Below, piece after piece: positions 9,022 through 17,454 of a stretch of 64,000 nt of DNA. A program made the position numbers and the translations under genes. Numbering within the stretch: the stretch's first letter is position 1; the number at the start of each line of letters is the position of its first letter. The DNA comes from Variovorax sp. J2L1-78 (GTDB lineage: Bacteria; Pseudomonadota; Gammaproteobacteria; Burkholderiales; Burkholderiaceae_C). The notes below the pieces were generated by a model. That model made no database searches, was not told the DNA's origin, and saw only the letters and a list, made by a program, of their open reading frames with translations. The stretch is from contig NZ_JASZYB010000001.1 in NCBI RefSeq assembly GCF_030317205.1, forward strand, positions 1,240,001 to 1,304,000, given 5' to 3'.

Positions 9022-9276
9022 TCAGAGATCGTCGTCCCCCTGGAACTCATCGGGCATCGCGTCCTCCATCGGCCCCACCAGCGGGTCTTCGCACAGGGCT
9101 AGAAGGGCGTCGCACCCCGCCTTCAGCGCATCGATGTAGGTGGCATGGGGCAGTGCGCCTTCGACCAGCGGTTCGAATTCCGCGAGATGGTCCGGCGATT
9201 CGAGAATCCGCCACGCATAGTCGCCGCTGTCGTGCTGATCCACCGTGAGGGCGAGGGAGAGAAGTCGGCGTGCCAT
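9022..9276 (-). CDS. small conserved-looking hypothetical protein
   Basis: An 84-residue acidic protein if started at the ATG giving MARRLLSLALTVDQHDSGDY. An ATG three codons upstream (9285) is an alternative, and the longer frame to 9309 would need a TTG. There is no signal peptide or membrane segment. The C-terminus is very acidic (DEFQGDDDL). The composition and absence of long overlaps favour a real gene. I recognise no family. It sits between the convergent EAL/GGDEF gene and the downstream end of the DUF6279 gene on the same strand. Confidence 0.6.
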   Translation of the reverse strand: MARRLLSLALTVDQHDSGDYAWRILESPDHLAEFEPLVEGALPHATYIDALKAGCDALLALCEDPLVGPMEDAMPDEFQGDDDL

Positions 9277-9351
9277 GGCCGGCATTGTGACCAGCCCATA
9301 TGACACCAACCCGCGTGTTGGCCGACCGCAACGACCTGCACCACGGCATGC

Positions 9352-10239
9352 TCAATGCGCCGCGATCAGATCCCGGATGTCCTGCGCATAGGCCTGCAGC
9401 CGCCGCACCGCCTGCTCCCGCTGCGCGGGGCGCGTGGCGTTGTGCAGCCGGGCAATGTTGTTGCAGCTTTCCTGCAGCAAGGCCTGCTGGTGGTCGCGCC
9501 AGGGGCCGGGCGGCGGGTCGGCGATGCGCCGGGCGTAGGCCACAAGCGCAGCCTGAACCTCGGGCGGCCGGGCGGCGCTGTTGGCGAAGCGGCGCAGCAG
9601 CGCCAGCGATTCGCGCTGGCGCTGGCGCCGCTCGGCGTCGACCCGCCGCGGATCGAAGATCGACCGGTCGGCCATCTGGCGCAGCAGCGCGCGCTGGGCG
9701 TCGTCCAGCGTGCCGTAGAAGTCTTCGCTGCGTTCGAGGAAGGTGTCGTAGCGCTTGCGATGCTGCCCCTCGACGCTGCGCTCGAGCCAGTCGCTCGCGT
9801 ACTCGGCGTTGTTCTTCGCGTACTTGACCTCGATGTGCTGCAACTGCGCATCGCCCAGGCCCAGGGCCAGTTCGGCGCCCGGGCCGGCCACGTCGACGGC
9901 GGTGGCGAGCAGGCTGTCGCGCAGTTCGTCGCTGGCCGCGCAGACCTGGGCCGCCGTCACGTCGGCCACCGCCAGGCGCTCGGCCCTCTCGACCAGCGCC
10001 AGCAGCTTGGGCAGCTCGGTGCGGCGGTGGCGCTCGAGCAGTTGCGCGAGCTGCTCCTTGACCCGCGGCGATTGCGCGCCGTTGAAATCGACGTAGCTGT
10101 CGAGCCACCAGTAGCCGAATTCCGGCAGGTTGTTGTAGGCCAGCTTGACGGCGCTGCAACCGAGCAGCAATGCGCCCAGCGCAACGGCGCAGCCGAACTT
10201 GGCCAGGGTGGCAGCACAGGTGATGGGCAGTCGCATCAC
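9352..10239 (-). CDS. DUF6279 family lipoprotein
   Basis: A 295-residue predicted outer-membrane or periplasmic lipoprotein. After a short positive N-terminus, a hydrophobic segment ends in the lipobox LLLGC, followed by the family-typical SAVKLAYNNLPEFGYWWLDSY. The rest is predicted mostly helical and rich in Gln, Arg and Glu (for example RKRYDTFLERSEDFYGTLDD). The function of DUF6279 is not known to me. It lies 67 bp downstream of the aspartate dehydrogenase gene on the same strand and may be read through from it. Confidence 0.88.
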   Translation of the reverse strand: MMRLPITCAATLAKFGCAVALGALLLGCSAVKLAYNNLPEFGYWWLDSYVDFNGAQSPRVKEQLAQLLERHRRTELPKLLALVERAERLAVADVTAAQVCAASDELRDSLLATAVDVAGPGAELALGLGDAQLQHIEVKYAKNNAEYASDWLERSVEGQHRKRYDTFLERSEDFYGTLDDAQRALLRQMADRSIFDPRRVDAERRQRQRESLALLRRFANSAARPPEVQAALVAYARRIADPPPGPWRDHQQALLQESCNNIARLHNATRPAQREQAVRRLQAYAQDIRDLIAAH

Positions 10240-10306
10240 GCCAGTATCCGCGCAGGCGTGCCCTTCCGGCCTGTAGGCGGCGCGCGCTTTCGACTGCCGG
10301 AGCGCC

Positions 10307-11134
10307 TCAGATGAACGCGATGGCGCTGCCGCGGTTGTCCAGCGCCGCCAGCACGCTCATGCCGGTGATCTGCGAGGTCTTGGGGTTCGACGCGGCGCTG
10401 GCGCCGGCGACCTTCACCGTCAGCGTCGACGACGGCCCGGCGGCCTCGATGAGGCCCGAGTTGCCAGTCGCCGCCGGGTCGGCGACGAGTTCGACCACCG
10501 TCTTCTGCAAGCCCAGGCCGGCCAGCGCGACGACGGCGGCCAGATTGGCGTTCTTCGGGTAGAGCCGCGCGGCGTCGGCCGCCGTGCCGGAGAAGATCAC
10601 GGTGCGCTCGGTGAGCGCGTCGAGGTCGAAGGGGCCATCGGCAGGCGTGTCCTTCCACGACGCGGGCGGCTTGGTCGACGTGTATTTCACCGACGACAGC
10701 CCGGCGCGCCGCAATGCCAGCAGGCCGTCGAGCCCGGCGATCGCGCCGATGGGCAGCAGCAGCCGGCTGCCGCCCTGCGTGGCCGCCTGTGCGAGGCGCT
10801 CGCGGAAGCCGTCGTCGGCCAGGCTGCCGACGGAAATCAGCGCGAGATCGACGCTGGCGGCGAGGAGGCGTTCGCCGTGCGAGATCACCGCGCCGTGCCC
10901 GGCCACTTCGACCGCAAGCTGCAGGTCGGCCGCCAGGAATGAGGCGATGTCGGTGCACACGGCCACGCCGGGTGGCACTGCACGCAGCGCCTCGTCGCGT
11001 TGGTGGTCGCGCACGAGCAGCGCAGCGAGCGTGTGGCCGCGCACGGGCGTCGTGGACCAGGCGTCGACCACCGAGCGGCCGATGGCGCCGAAGCCGATCA
11101 GGCCGACGCGTGTGGGGGTGTTGGAGCGTGTCAT
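10307..11134 (-). CDS. nadX: aspartate dehydrogenase (NadX type)
   Basis: A 275-residue NAD(P)-dependent L-aspartate dehydrogenase, converting aspartate to oxaloacetate or iminoaspartate, the latter a precursor of NAD. The Rossmann motif GLIGFGAIGRSV is at the N-terminus. The family-specific segments LISVGSLADDGF, LLPIGAIAGLDGLLALR, VKYTSTKPPASWKDTPAD, LYPKNANLAAVVALAGLGL and SNPKTSQITGMSVLAAL all follow in order. Length fits the family. It is 21 bp downstream of the anti-sigma gene on the same strand. No other NAD biosynthesis gene is in the window, so the physiological role is open. Confidence 0.9.
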   Translation of the reverse strand: MTRSNTPTRVGLIGFGAIGRSVVDAWSTTPVRGHTLAALLVRDHQRDEALRAVPPGVAVCTDIASFLAADLQLAVEVAGHGAVISHGERLLAASVDLALISVGSLADDGFRERLAQAATQGGSRLLLPIGAIAGLDGLLALRRAGLSSVKYTSTKPPASWKDTPADGPFDLDALTERTVIFSGTAADAARLYPKNANLAAVVALAGLGLQKTVVELVADPAATGNSGLIEAAGPSSTLTVKVAGASAASNPKTSQITGMSVLAALDNRGSAIAFI

Positions 11135-11155
11135 GGGGCGCAGCGTGGAACGGGG

Positions 11156-11905
11156 CTACATCACCTTGACGGCGCGCCCGATGAACTGGATCGGCCCGGT
11201 CGGCCGGTCCAGCGGCGAGCCGTTGGCCGGCTCCAGCGTCAGCTCGAAGAGCTGGTTGGGCTCCAAGGGTGGCAGCTTCTCGATCGGCACGCGCAGCGCG
11301 CGGCCCGGCTGCACCAGACCGAGCGACACCGGCCCGCGCCAGCCGTCGGCCTTGGTCCAGAACTGCAGTGACTTGTCGGCCGGCACGGCGACCGTGCCCA
11401 GCGGGATGAGGCTCAGCTGTTCCTGCTGGCGACCGCCGGTCTGCACCACCCAGCCGGGTGCCTTGTCCTGCGGCGCGACCAGCACGACCAGGTACTGCGG
11501 CGTGGCCGGCGTCTGGATGCGCACCACCAGCACGGCCGCGAGGACCGCCGCGGCCGCGAAGCCGGTGCCGGCCAGGCCGCGCCAGAGGTTCAGGTTGTTC
11601 CACCAGGTCTGCACGCCGGTCGCCGCACGCTTGACGCTGTCGGCCGCGGCCGAGGTCTGCGGCGCCACGCTGCGCTCGATGCGTGCCCACAGCGTGGGCG
11701 ACGGTTCGACCGGCTCGGCCAAGGCGGTCAGCGGGTGCAGGCGCTGCTCCCAGCCATCGACCGCGTCGCGAAGCGCCGGCTCGCCGGCCATGCGCGCCTC
11801 GACCTCGCGCCGCTTCGCGGCCGACAGGGTGCCGAGCACGTACTCGCCCGCCAGCGACTGCAGGTCGTCGTCGTCCGGCAATGAAGTGGGTGTGTTCGGG
11901 TTCAT
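11156..11905 (-). CDS. anti-sigma factor, RskA-like
   Basis: A 249-residue membrane anti-sigma factor. The N-terminal part (LAGEYVLGTLSAAKRREVEARM, then DAVDGWEQRLHPLTALAEPVEPSPTLWARIE) is the typical sigma-binding region of RskA-like proteins. One membrane segment follows (about LAGTGFAAAAVLAAVLVVRI), then a periplasmic RskA C-terminal domain (QYLVVLVAPQDKAPGWVV to the end). The start ATG overlaps the sigma-factor stop as ATGA, which implies translational coupling and fixes the start. It should hold the ECF factor inactive until an envelope signal arrives. Confidence 0.9.
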   Translation of the reverse strand: MNPNTPTSLPDDDDLQSLAGEYVLGTLSAAKRREVEARMAGEPALRDAVDGWEQRLHPLTALAEPVEPSPTLWARIERSVAPQTSAAADSVKRAATGVQTWWNNLNLWRGLAGTGFAAAAVLAAVLVVRIQTPATPQYLVVLVAPQDKAPGWVVQTGGRQQEQLSLIPLGTVAVPADKSLQFWTKADGWRGPVSLGLVQPGRALRVPIEKLPPLEPNQLFELTLEPANGSPLDRPTGPIQFIGRAVKVM

Positions 11906-12465
11906 GTCATGCAATCGCGCAAGGCGCGCATGCCGCGCTGGATCCAGGCCTTGACCGTGCCCAGCGGCGTGTGGGTGCGTTCGGCAATCTCGCCGTGCGA
12001 GCAGCCATCGACGTAGGCGAGCACGATGCATTCCCGCCGCCCCGGCTCCAGCTGCTCGAGGCAGCCGTCGAGCCGACCGAGGTCGACACGGGTTTCGCCA
12101 GCATCGCGTGTGCTTGCATGGTGTTGCACCGCCATCTCGTCTTCGAGCGCCGCGCCGGACTCTTCGTCGACCGGCACGTCGCGCGCGTGGTTGCGAACCC
12201 AGTTCAGCGCCGTGTTGCGCACCACGCTGTAGATCCAGCCTCGGCCCGCACCGCGCGCGGCGTCGAAGGTGGTGGCGCGCTGCCAGATGGCGACGAAGGC
12301 GTCGTGCAGCACATCTTCGGCGTGCTGGCGCTGGCGCACGATGCGCAGCGCCACGCCGAGCAGGTAGCGGCTTTCACGCGCGTAGATCTGCGCCAGCGCC
12401 TGGGACTGCCCCTGGGCGCAGGCGGCGAGTGCAGCGTCGTAATCGAAATCGTCGGGAGCTGGCAA
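11902..12465 (-). CDS. ECF RNA polymerase sigma factor
   Basis: A 187-residue extracytoplasmic-function sigma factor. Region 2 spans about residues 25-95 (IYARESRYLLGVALRIV, HAEDVLHDAFVAIWQRA, GRGWIYSVVRNTALNWVRN), and region 4 spans about 128-182 (LEQLEPGRRECIVLAYVDG, SHGEIAERTHTPLGTVKAWIQRG). It overlaps the anti-sigma gene by 4 bp. Upstream on the same strand, 90 bp away, is a DUF3455 lipoprotein gene that may be a target or co-transcribed. I could not place an ECF promoter with confidence. Confidence 0.93.
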   Translation of the reverse strand: MPAPDDFDYDAALAACAQGQSQALAQIYARESRYLLGVALRIVRQRQHAEDVLHDAFVAIWQRATTFDAARGAGRGWIYSVVRNTALNWVRNHARDVPVDEESGAALEDEMAVQHHASTRDAGETRVDLGRLDGCLEQLEPGRRECIVLAYVDGCSHGEIAERTHTPLGTVKAWIQRGMRALRDCMT

Positions 12466-12555
12466 CAGGAGGCCCGGGGTGGAACGGTGGGAGCCCGGAT
12501 GGTAGTCGAGCCCTCCCCGTTTCCCCGCAAGGCCCCTGCCCCGCGCTGGCGCGCT

Positions 12556-13131
12556 TTACGCCGCCTTCCAGAAGATGTAGTCGGCCTGGTACTTCACGGT
12601 CGCCTTCTGGCCCTTGGTCATCGGCGTGCAAGGCATCGACGCGGGGGCGACACCGCCGGTGAGGGCCACGCGCTGGATGTAGGTCACGCCGGTCATGGCG
12701 CCCATGCCCATCGCCGGGTTGGCCTTCACCAGCTGGTACGGCAGGCTGGTCGGACCCGAGGGTGCGACGGCGAGCTGCGTGGCGGTCAGCTTGGAGCCGT
12801 CCATCGCCTCCCAGGTGGCCGGCGGGCCGTAGTACTTGCCGACCTGCTTGCCCATGCGGTCGTTCAGCACGGCGTTGGGGCCGACGAAGACCCACTCGGT
12901 CTGGCCGGGCATGTTGGCCTTGTCGCGGCATTCGTAGGTGATGTCGCCCACGCCCACGGTTTCCAGCGCGACCTTGTTGCCCGTCGGCACCTGGATGCTC
13001 GGCGGCAGGCTGGCCTGCGAGAACGTCGACATCGGCATGCTCGGGCCCATCGAGCCGCAGGCGGCCAGGACGGCAGCCGAGGCGGCGATGGCGGACACGG
13101 CCAGGGTACGGGATGAGATCAGTGCTTGCAT
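12556..13131 (-). CDS. DUF3455 domain lipoprotein
   Basis: A 191-residue secreted protein. The N-terminal signal ends in a lipobox (VLAACG), followed by a Met/Ser/Pro-rich linker. The body matches the DUF3455 pattern: LPPSIQVPTGNKVALETVGVG, ITYECRDK, WVFVGPNAVL, GKYYGPPATWEAMDGSKLTA, VTYIQRVALTGGVAP and a C-terminal YQADYIFWKA. The ATG at 13131 has AAGGAGC upstream; the frame continues further up but lacks a better start. It precedes the ECF sigma gene on the same strand, so it may be part of the envelope response. Biochemical function is unknown. Confidence 0.88.
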   Translation of the reverse strand: MQALISSRTLAVSAIAASAAVLAACGSMGPSMPMSTFSQASLPPSIQVPTGNKVALETVGVGDITYECRDKANMPGQTEWVFVGPNAVLNDRMGKQVGKYYGPPATWEAMDGSKLTATQLAVAPSGPTSLPYQLVKANPAMGMGAMTGVTYIQRVALTGGVAPASMPCTPMTKGQKATVKYQADYIFWKAA

Positions 13132-13359
13132 GGGAGCTCCTTCGAAGTGGTTGCAGTTGCGGGTGCGCAGCGTCTTGCTGCTGCAGGTACTACCCGCGGG
13201 AGCGGCTTTTGGATGCAGGGGCCGAAAGAAATATTTCGCACTGGGTTGGCCCGGTCCGAGCCACCCTGCCGCCTTCATCAAAAGTGGTGATTGCAGCCCG
13301 GCATCCCTTGGAAACAATAGTTTTCAACTTCAGACCTCTTCCAGAAATGGGGTGCACGC

Positions 13360-13731
13360 ATGAGACCGCGGACTTTTCTCCTGGTGCTCGCGATGGCGGG
13401 TGGGTCTGCGGCGGCGCTGGACCCCACGTTCGTTCCGACTGAAATCGTCCCGAGAAGCGTCGGCAAGCCCGTCCAGACCTTCAAGCAGGCTCAGGGCAGC
13501 GAACGGGGCCTTGAGATTCCTGCTGGGAACTTTCCCCTCCGCGTATTCGAAGAGTCTCCCGATGGTCAGCGGTTTCGCATCAAGGTCGGCAACGCCGACG
13601 CATGGGTGTCGAAGCGCGACGTGCAGCAGAAAGGGAATCTGAACGTGCAGGAGATGTGCTCGACCGTGGGGCCGACGATGCACGCCGGCGCCACGCTGAA
13701 CGCAAACGAGGGTTGCGTCAAGAAGCGCTGA
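13360..13731 (+). CDS. small secreted protein, possible SH3-like fold
   Basis: A 123-residue protein with a signal peptide (MRPRTFLLVLAMAGGSAAA). The mature part has short strands such as GNFPLRVFEESPDGQRFRIKVGNADAWVSKRDVQ, which resembles a bacterial SH3 domain, and two Cys near the C-terminus (EMCSTVG and NEGCVKK) that could form a disulfide. I do not recognise a named family. It begins the + strand run continued 109 bp later by the M48 protease gene. Confidence 0.65.
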   Translation: MRPRTFLLVLAMAGGSAAALDPTFVPTEIVPRSVGKPVQTFKQAQGSERGLEIPAGNFPLRVFEESPDGQRFRIKVGNADAWVSKRDVQQKGNLNVQEMCSTVGPTMHAGATLNANEGCVKKR

Positions 13732-13840
13732 AAACGCACAAACGCTCGCTCGCGGCGGGAGTCGTCCCATCTCTTTTTTTTGAATCCCTTGGGCGGATGC
13801 TGTGCCACGCCAAGAACAACGAAGTCGAGGAGTTCCCGAG

Positions 13841-15382
13841 ATGCGTCTTGCGTTCATGGTGTCGGCGGCCCTTGCGGCTGTCCTAGCGGGCTGCGCTGCG
13901 CCCTCCGGCTCTGGGACTGGTCCTGCAAACGAGCCGAGTCTGCTGGACCGCGGCAGGGAAGCGCTGTCGAACGTGCTGGGCGGCCTCGACAGCAAGCCGA
14001 TGCTCTCGCGCCTGAAGCCGGGCGCCTACGAGCCGTCCAACGAAGCCATCGGCGACGAGATCGACATCAATGACAAGCGCGTGAGCCACGGCCTGGTGCC
14101 GCTGCCCGCCGCCACGGCCTACGCCAACCAGGTGCTCGACAAGCTCAAGGCGGCCAGCGGCGTGACGAACGTGCCCGGCAAGGTGTTCGTCGTTGCCAAC
14201 GACCAGCTCGACGCCGGCGCCACGCCCGACGGCAACATCTTCGTGTCCTTGGGTTACCTGCGAAATCTGCAGAACGAGGACCAACTCGCCGCCCTGCTGG
14301 CGCATGAGCTCAGCCATGTTCTGCTACACCACCACGACAGCAGTTGGATCGGTCGAAAGCAGAAGGAAATGATGTCCTTCTTCGAGGACAGCGCGCTGCT
14401 CAAGAACACCTTGGAGAACGTGGTCTCCGGCAACAACGCGCCCACCAAACCCTACACGTCGGGCCAGCAGGAAACGCTCGATCGCATGCTGCTGCTGGTC
14501 AAGCTCAACGACCGGGCGCTGCAACCGGCGTGGGGGCGGCGGCAGGAAGCCGAGGCGGACCGGTTGGGCGTTGATCTGATGATCAAGGTGGGCTATAGCG
14601 TGGCCGATGGCACCTTGCCCTGGCTGGACAAAGTAGCGGAATGGGATGCACAGCAAGCCAAGCTGCGCGCCGAACTGGCCGCCCAGCGGCAGGCCAGTAT
14701 GGAAGCACTGGCGAGCCAAGGTCGTATCGACAGTTCGGCCAAGATGGCACTTGACGGTGCGATGAAGGACGTGCTCGAGGAATTGGCGCGTTCGCACGAT
14801 GACGGCAGCAAGCGGCTGGAGGAGATCAATGTCTACCTGGACAAGGTCCACGCCGATTCAACGGTTGCGCGTCGAGCCACGGTAACGCCCTATACGCAGT
14901 TCATGCAGCAGCGCGACGTCAAGGCCACGGTCGATGGCTACCGCGAAGCCTTCGTGGCACGCAACCAGATCGTCGATCGAAAATTCGCGCAGGCACTGCC
15001 CACGCTGCGCCGCTTGACGGGCGGCGGCGTGATCTCGTCGCACGCCCTGCCCAACTACCTGTTGTTCGAGGCGCAGCGCGGCGGTGGCAGCGGCGTGGGC
15101 AACGAGCAGGTACTGCGGCGCAGCCTCGCGGCGCCCGAGCCGACCTGGGAACCCTTCGACTCTGCAGCCGCCTACTATGGTGGCCGCAACCAGAAGGCCG
15201 CTGTTGCCGAGATCGGCCGCAATGCACTGAGCAGGTTCAGCAACGCGCCCTCGGCCTATCCACGTCTGGTGAGCCTGTACATGCGGTATGGAATGAAGGA
15301 CGAAGCCGCCACTGTCTTTGTCGAATGCCGCCGAAAACAGGCGCAGATGCGTCTTGCCTGCGAAAAGGCCCTGAAGAAATGA
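13841..15382 (+). CDS. M48 family metalloprotease lipoprotein
   Basis: A 513-residue zinc protease of the M48 family. The lipobox is LAGC near residue 18. The zinc motif HELSH is at 155-159, and the third ligand is the Glu near 238 in EAEADRLGVDLM. The long C-terminal half contains a coiled-coil-like stretch (about 265-350) and further helices but no clear TPR. M48 lipoproteins such as BepA/YfgC act on outer-membrane proteins in the periplasm. The start at 13841 is preceded by GAGGAG. Its stop overlaps the next start as ATGA, so it is coupled to the CHASE2 gene. Confidence 0.92.
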   Translation: MRLAFMVSAALAAVLAGCAAPSGSGTGPANEPSLLDRGREALSNVLGGLDSKPMLSRLKPGAYEPSNEAIGDEIDINDKRVSHGLVPLPAATAYANQVLDKLKAASGVTNVPGKVFVVANDQLDAGATPDGNIFVSLGYLRNLQNEDQLAALLAHELSHVLLHHHDSSWIGRKQKEMMSFFEDSALLKNTLENVVSGNNAPTKPYTSGQQETLDRMLLLVKLNDRALQPAWGRRQEAEADRLGVDLMIKVGYSVADGTLPWLDKVAEWDAQQAKLRAELAAQRQASMEALASQGRIDSSAKMALDGAMKDVLEELARSHDDGSKRLEEINVYLDKVHADSTVARRATVTPYTQFMQQRDVKATVDGYREAFVARNQIVDRKFAQALPTLRRLTGGGVISSHALPNYLLFEAQRGGGSGVGNEQVLRRSLAAPEPTWEPFDSAAAYYGGRNQKAAVAEIGRNALSRFSNAPSAYPRLVSLYMRYGMKDEAATVFVECRRKQAQMRLACEKALKK

Positions 15383-17004
15383 CGGCGCCCACCGGCACTC
15401 TCTGGAAACGGCGAAGCTGGCAATGGGATGCCTGGGTGGCCATCGTCACGGTGATCACAGGCCTGTTCCTGGCATGGTTGACGCAACAGATGCCCGAGGA
15501 AGAGATCCTCAAGCGCGCCGTGATGCGTTCCGTGGCGCCGGCGCTCACACCGGCCTACAGCGATGGGGCCAAGGGGATGATCACGATCCTGACCATCGAC
15601 GATCTGGACCTGAAGACCTTCGGGGAAAAATGGCCGCTGAAGTACGACTTTCTGGCTCGACGGCTGGATGCGGTATTGCAGAAAAAGCCGAAGGCGATCT
15701 TCATCGACCTGCTTCTTAGACGTGACGCCGCGCCTTCAGAGATCCAGGCCTTGCAGGAGGTGATCTGTAAGCGACGCGGAGACACGACGATCTACATCGC
15801 GTCCGTCAACGATGGGTCACTGGACTCGGCCATCGAGTTGCAGCTCTTCCGCCGGTCCGAGCGCCCGCCCTTCGAACCCTGTGCCAAGAAAGTCAACGCA
15901 CAGATCAGCTGGGACAAGTATGACCAGTCGCAATGGGAATACCCGACCGCCATCAAGAGCGAGGGGACGCGGCCGGCCGGGCTCCGCTCTGCTGCCTTCG
16001 ACATCTTCTGCGACGAATGGAAGCACCGGTGCCCGGCGGACGCCAGCGAACCGATGGCCCTGATCTGGCCGACACGCTCCTTTCCCACGAATCTCGAATC
16101 GATGATCCGGATCCGGCGGGGCACGGAAGGAAATGCTGATCCGACGTACGAGCCAGCTTGCCGCAACGGCATACCCTTGTGGGAGGCCTTGCCGGGTAGC
16201 GGATTGATGAAAAGCCTTCTTGATGGCAAGAAGGACGAGGCGCGACTGGCACCTTGCCCGTTCCTGCGCGTCTTTCCCCTGCGCTCTTTCAATCGACGCG
16301 GCTTTTCCGACGCGGAGGTGACGGATGCCATCGCCAACAAGATCGTGTTCCTCGGCGCCGATATCGTCGGCGCCGCCGACAAGATCGTTTCACCGGTCAA
16401 CGGTGTGCTGCCCGGCGTTCATGCGCACGCCATGGCGCTCGACAACCTCATCACCTTCGACGGGCGCTACAAGCAGTCGGGCGAGTTCAAGGCCGACGAT
16501 CCGCTAAGCCCTGGCAGCCTGTTCGTCATCATCAGCGTGATCGCCATCGTGGTCATCCTGACAGTGTGGAAGCACTACTTCACGGAAGCGGAGCTGCCGC
16601 AGTCCATCACGTTGGGAAAGTGGCAGAGCCGCATGGGCAAGGCCACCCTCTTTCTGCTCGCGATACCGCTGATCGTGCTGGGCGCGCCACGAAGCGGTGC
16701 AAACAGCTACCGACGGGAACGCCTACTGGGAAAACTAGGCTTCTTTAGCGTGAACATCGCCCTCGTCGCCCTGATCTTCTGTCTAGGCTACCGGTGGCTC
16801 GACCAGGGCCCACTCTCGATGCTGGAGTACGTGCTGTTTCCCTTCCTCGCTCACTTCCTTCATCTGGGTGAAACCATTGCCGTGCGCGGTTGTGATTGGT
16901 TCCATTCGCTCGCGAAGAACAATCCCTGGGAGGAATGGGCGCGGCGGCGCGCCAAACATGGATCCGACGACATTGAATGTGCCGCCACCACACATCGCAC
17001 CTGA
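15379..17004 (+). CDS. CHASE2-domain membrane protein
   Basis: A 541-residue protein. A single N-terminal membrane segment (AWVAIVTVITGLFLAWL) is followed by a large periplasmic CHASE2 domain: MITILTIDDLDLKTFGEKWPL, LDAVLQKKPKAIFIDLLL, NKIVFLGADIVGAADK and SPVNGVLPGVHAHAMALDNLI are its usual signatures. Four hydrophobic segments close the protein (about 392-412, 435-450, 462-480, 486-503). CHASE2 is normally fused to a kinase or cyclase output domain; none is present here. It is translationally coupled to the M48 gene and followed by an FHA gene, so a signal may pass between separate proteins. Confidence 0.88.
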   Translation: MTAPTGTLWKRRSWQWDAWVAIVTVITGLFLAWLTQQMPEEEILKRAVMRSVAPALTPAYSDGAKGMITILTIDDLDLKTFGEKWPLKYDFLARRLDAVLQKKPKAIFIDLLLRRDAAPSEIQALQEVICKRRGDTTIYIASVNDGSLDSAIELQLFRRSERPPFEPCAKKVNAQISWDKYDQSQWEYPTAIKSEGTRPAGLRSAAFDIFCDEWKHRCPADASEPMALIWPTRSFPTNLESMIRIRRGTEGNADPTYEPACRNGIPLWEALPGSGLMKSLLDGKKDEARLAPCPFLRVFPLRSFNRRGFSDAEVTDAIANKIVFLGADIVGAADKIVSPVNGVLPGVHAHAMALDNLITFDGRYKQSGEFKADDPLSPGSLFVIISVIAIVVILTVWKHYFTEAELPQSITLGKWQSRMGKATLFLLAIPLIVLGAPRSGANSYRRERLLGKLGFFSVNIALVALIFCLGYRWLDQGPLSMLEYVLFPFLAHFLHLGETIAVRGCDWFHSLAKNNPWEEWARRRAKHGSDDIECAATTHRT

Positions 17005-17043
17005 CTGACAGCAATCGACACACTTTGCTGCGATCATCGAGGC

Positions 17044-17436
17044 ATGAGCGGCGCCAAGCTACCCACACTTGCCATCCTTCTGCCGTCGGGCCTGTTCGAG
17101 GTGCATGTGCTGCCCGCGGGCCGCTCGACCCTCGGCCGCGCACCAACGAACAGGGTGGTGGTGCACGACCGCCGCGTCAGTCGCGTGCATGCGGCCATCA
17201 CGGTGGAGCATGCCTTCGTGACCATCGAGGACCTGGGCAGCACCAATGGCGTCTGGCTCAATGGCCGCAAACTGGTGCAGGAGCCGCTGACGGATGGCGA
17301 CGTCTTGACGGTCGGCGATTCGACGGTGCACTTCGCCTGGGAAGGCGCCAGCGACGAGCAGATCGTGGCCGAGGCGATGCCCTCGGTTCCCGGCTGGCGC
17401 CTGCCGCCGAACCAGGAATCGAAGGACACCGAGTAG
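17044..17436 (+). CDS. FHA domain protein
   Basis: A 130-residue protein made almost wholly of one forkhead-associated domain. The phosphothreonine-binding residues are visible in STLGRAPTNRVVVHDRRVSRVHAAI and in the LGSTNGVWLNGRKL loop. It would bind a phosphothreonine peptide in the cytoplasm. It starts 39 bp after the CHASE2 gene on the same strand. No Ser/Thr kinase is visible nearby, so its phosphorylated partner is unknown. The end converges on mmsB. Confidence 0.93.
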   Translation: MSGAKLPTLAILLPSGLFEVHVLPAGRSTLGRAPTNRVVVHDRRVSRVHAAITVEHAFVTIEDLGSTNGVWLNGRKLVQEPLTDGDVLTVGDSTVHFAWEGASDEQIVAEAMPSVPGWRLPPNQESKDTE

Positions 17437-17454
17437 CGCGGTGCCCCGAGCCGG

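Noticed and set aside
9022..9309. Longer form of the small protein using a TTG at 9309
   Set aside because: No Shine-Dalgarno sequence; two in-frame ATGs downstream are better starts.
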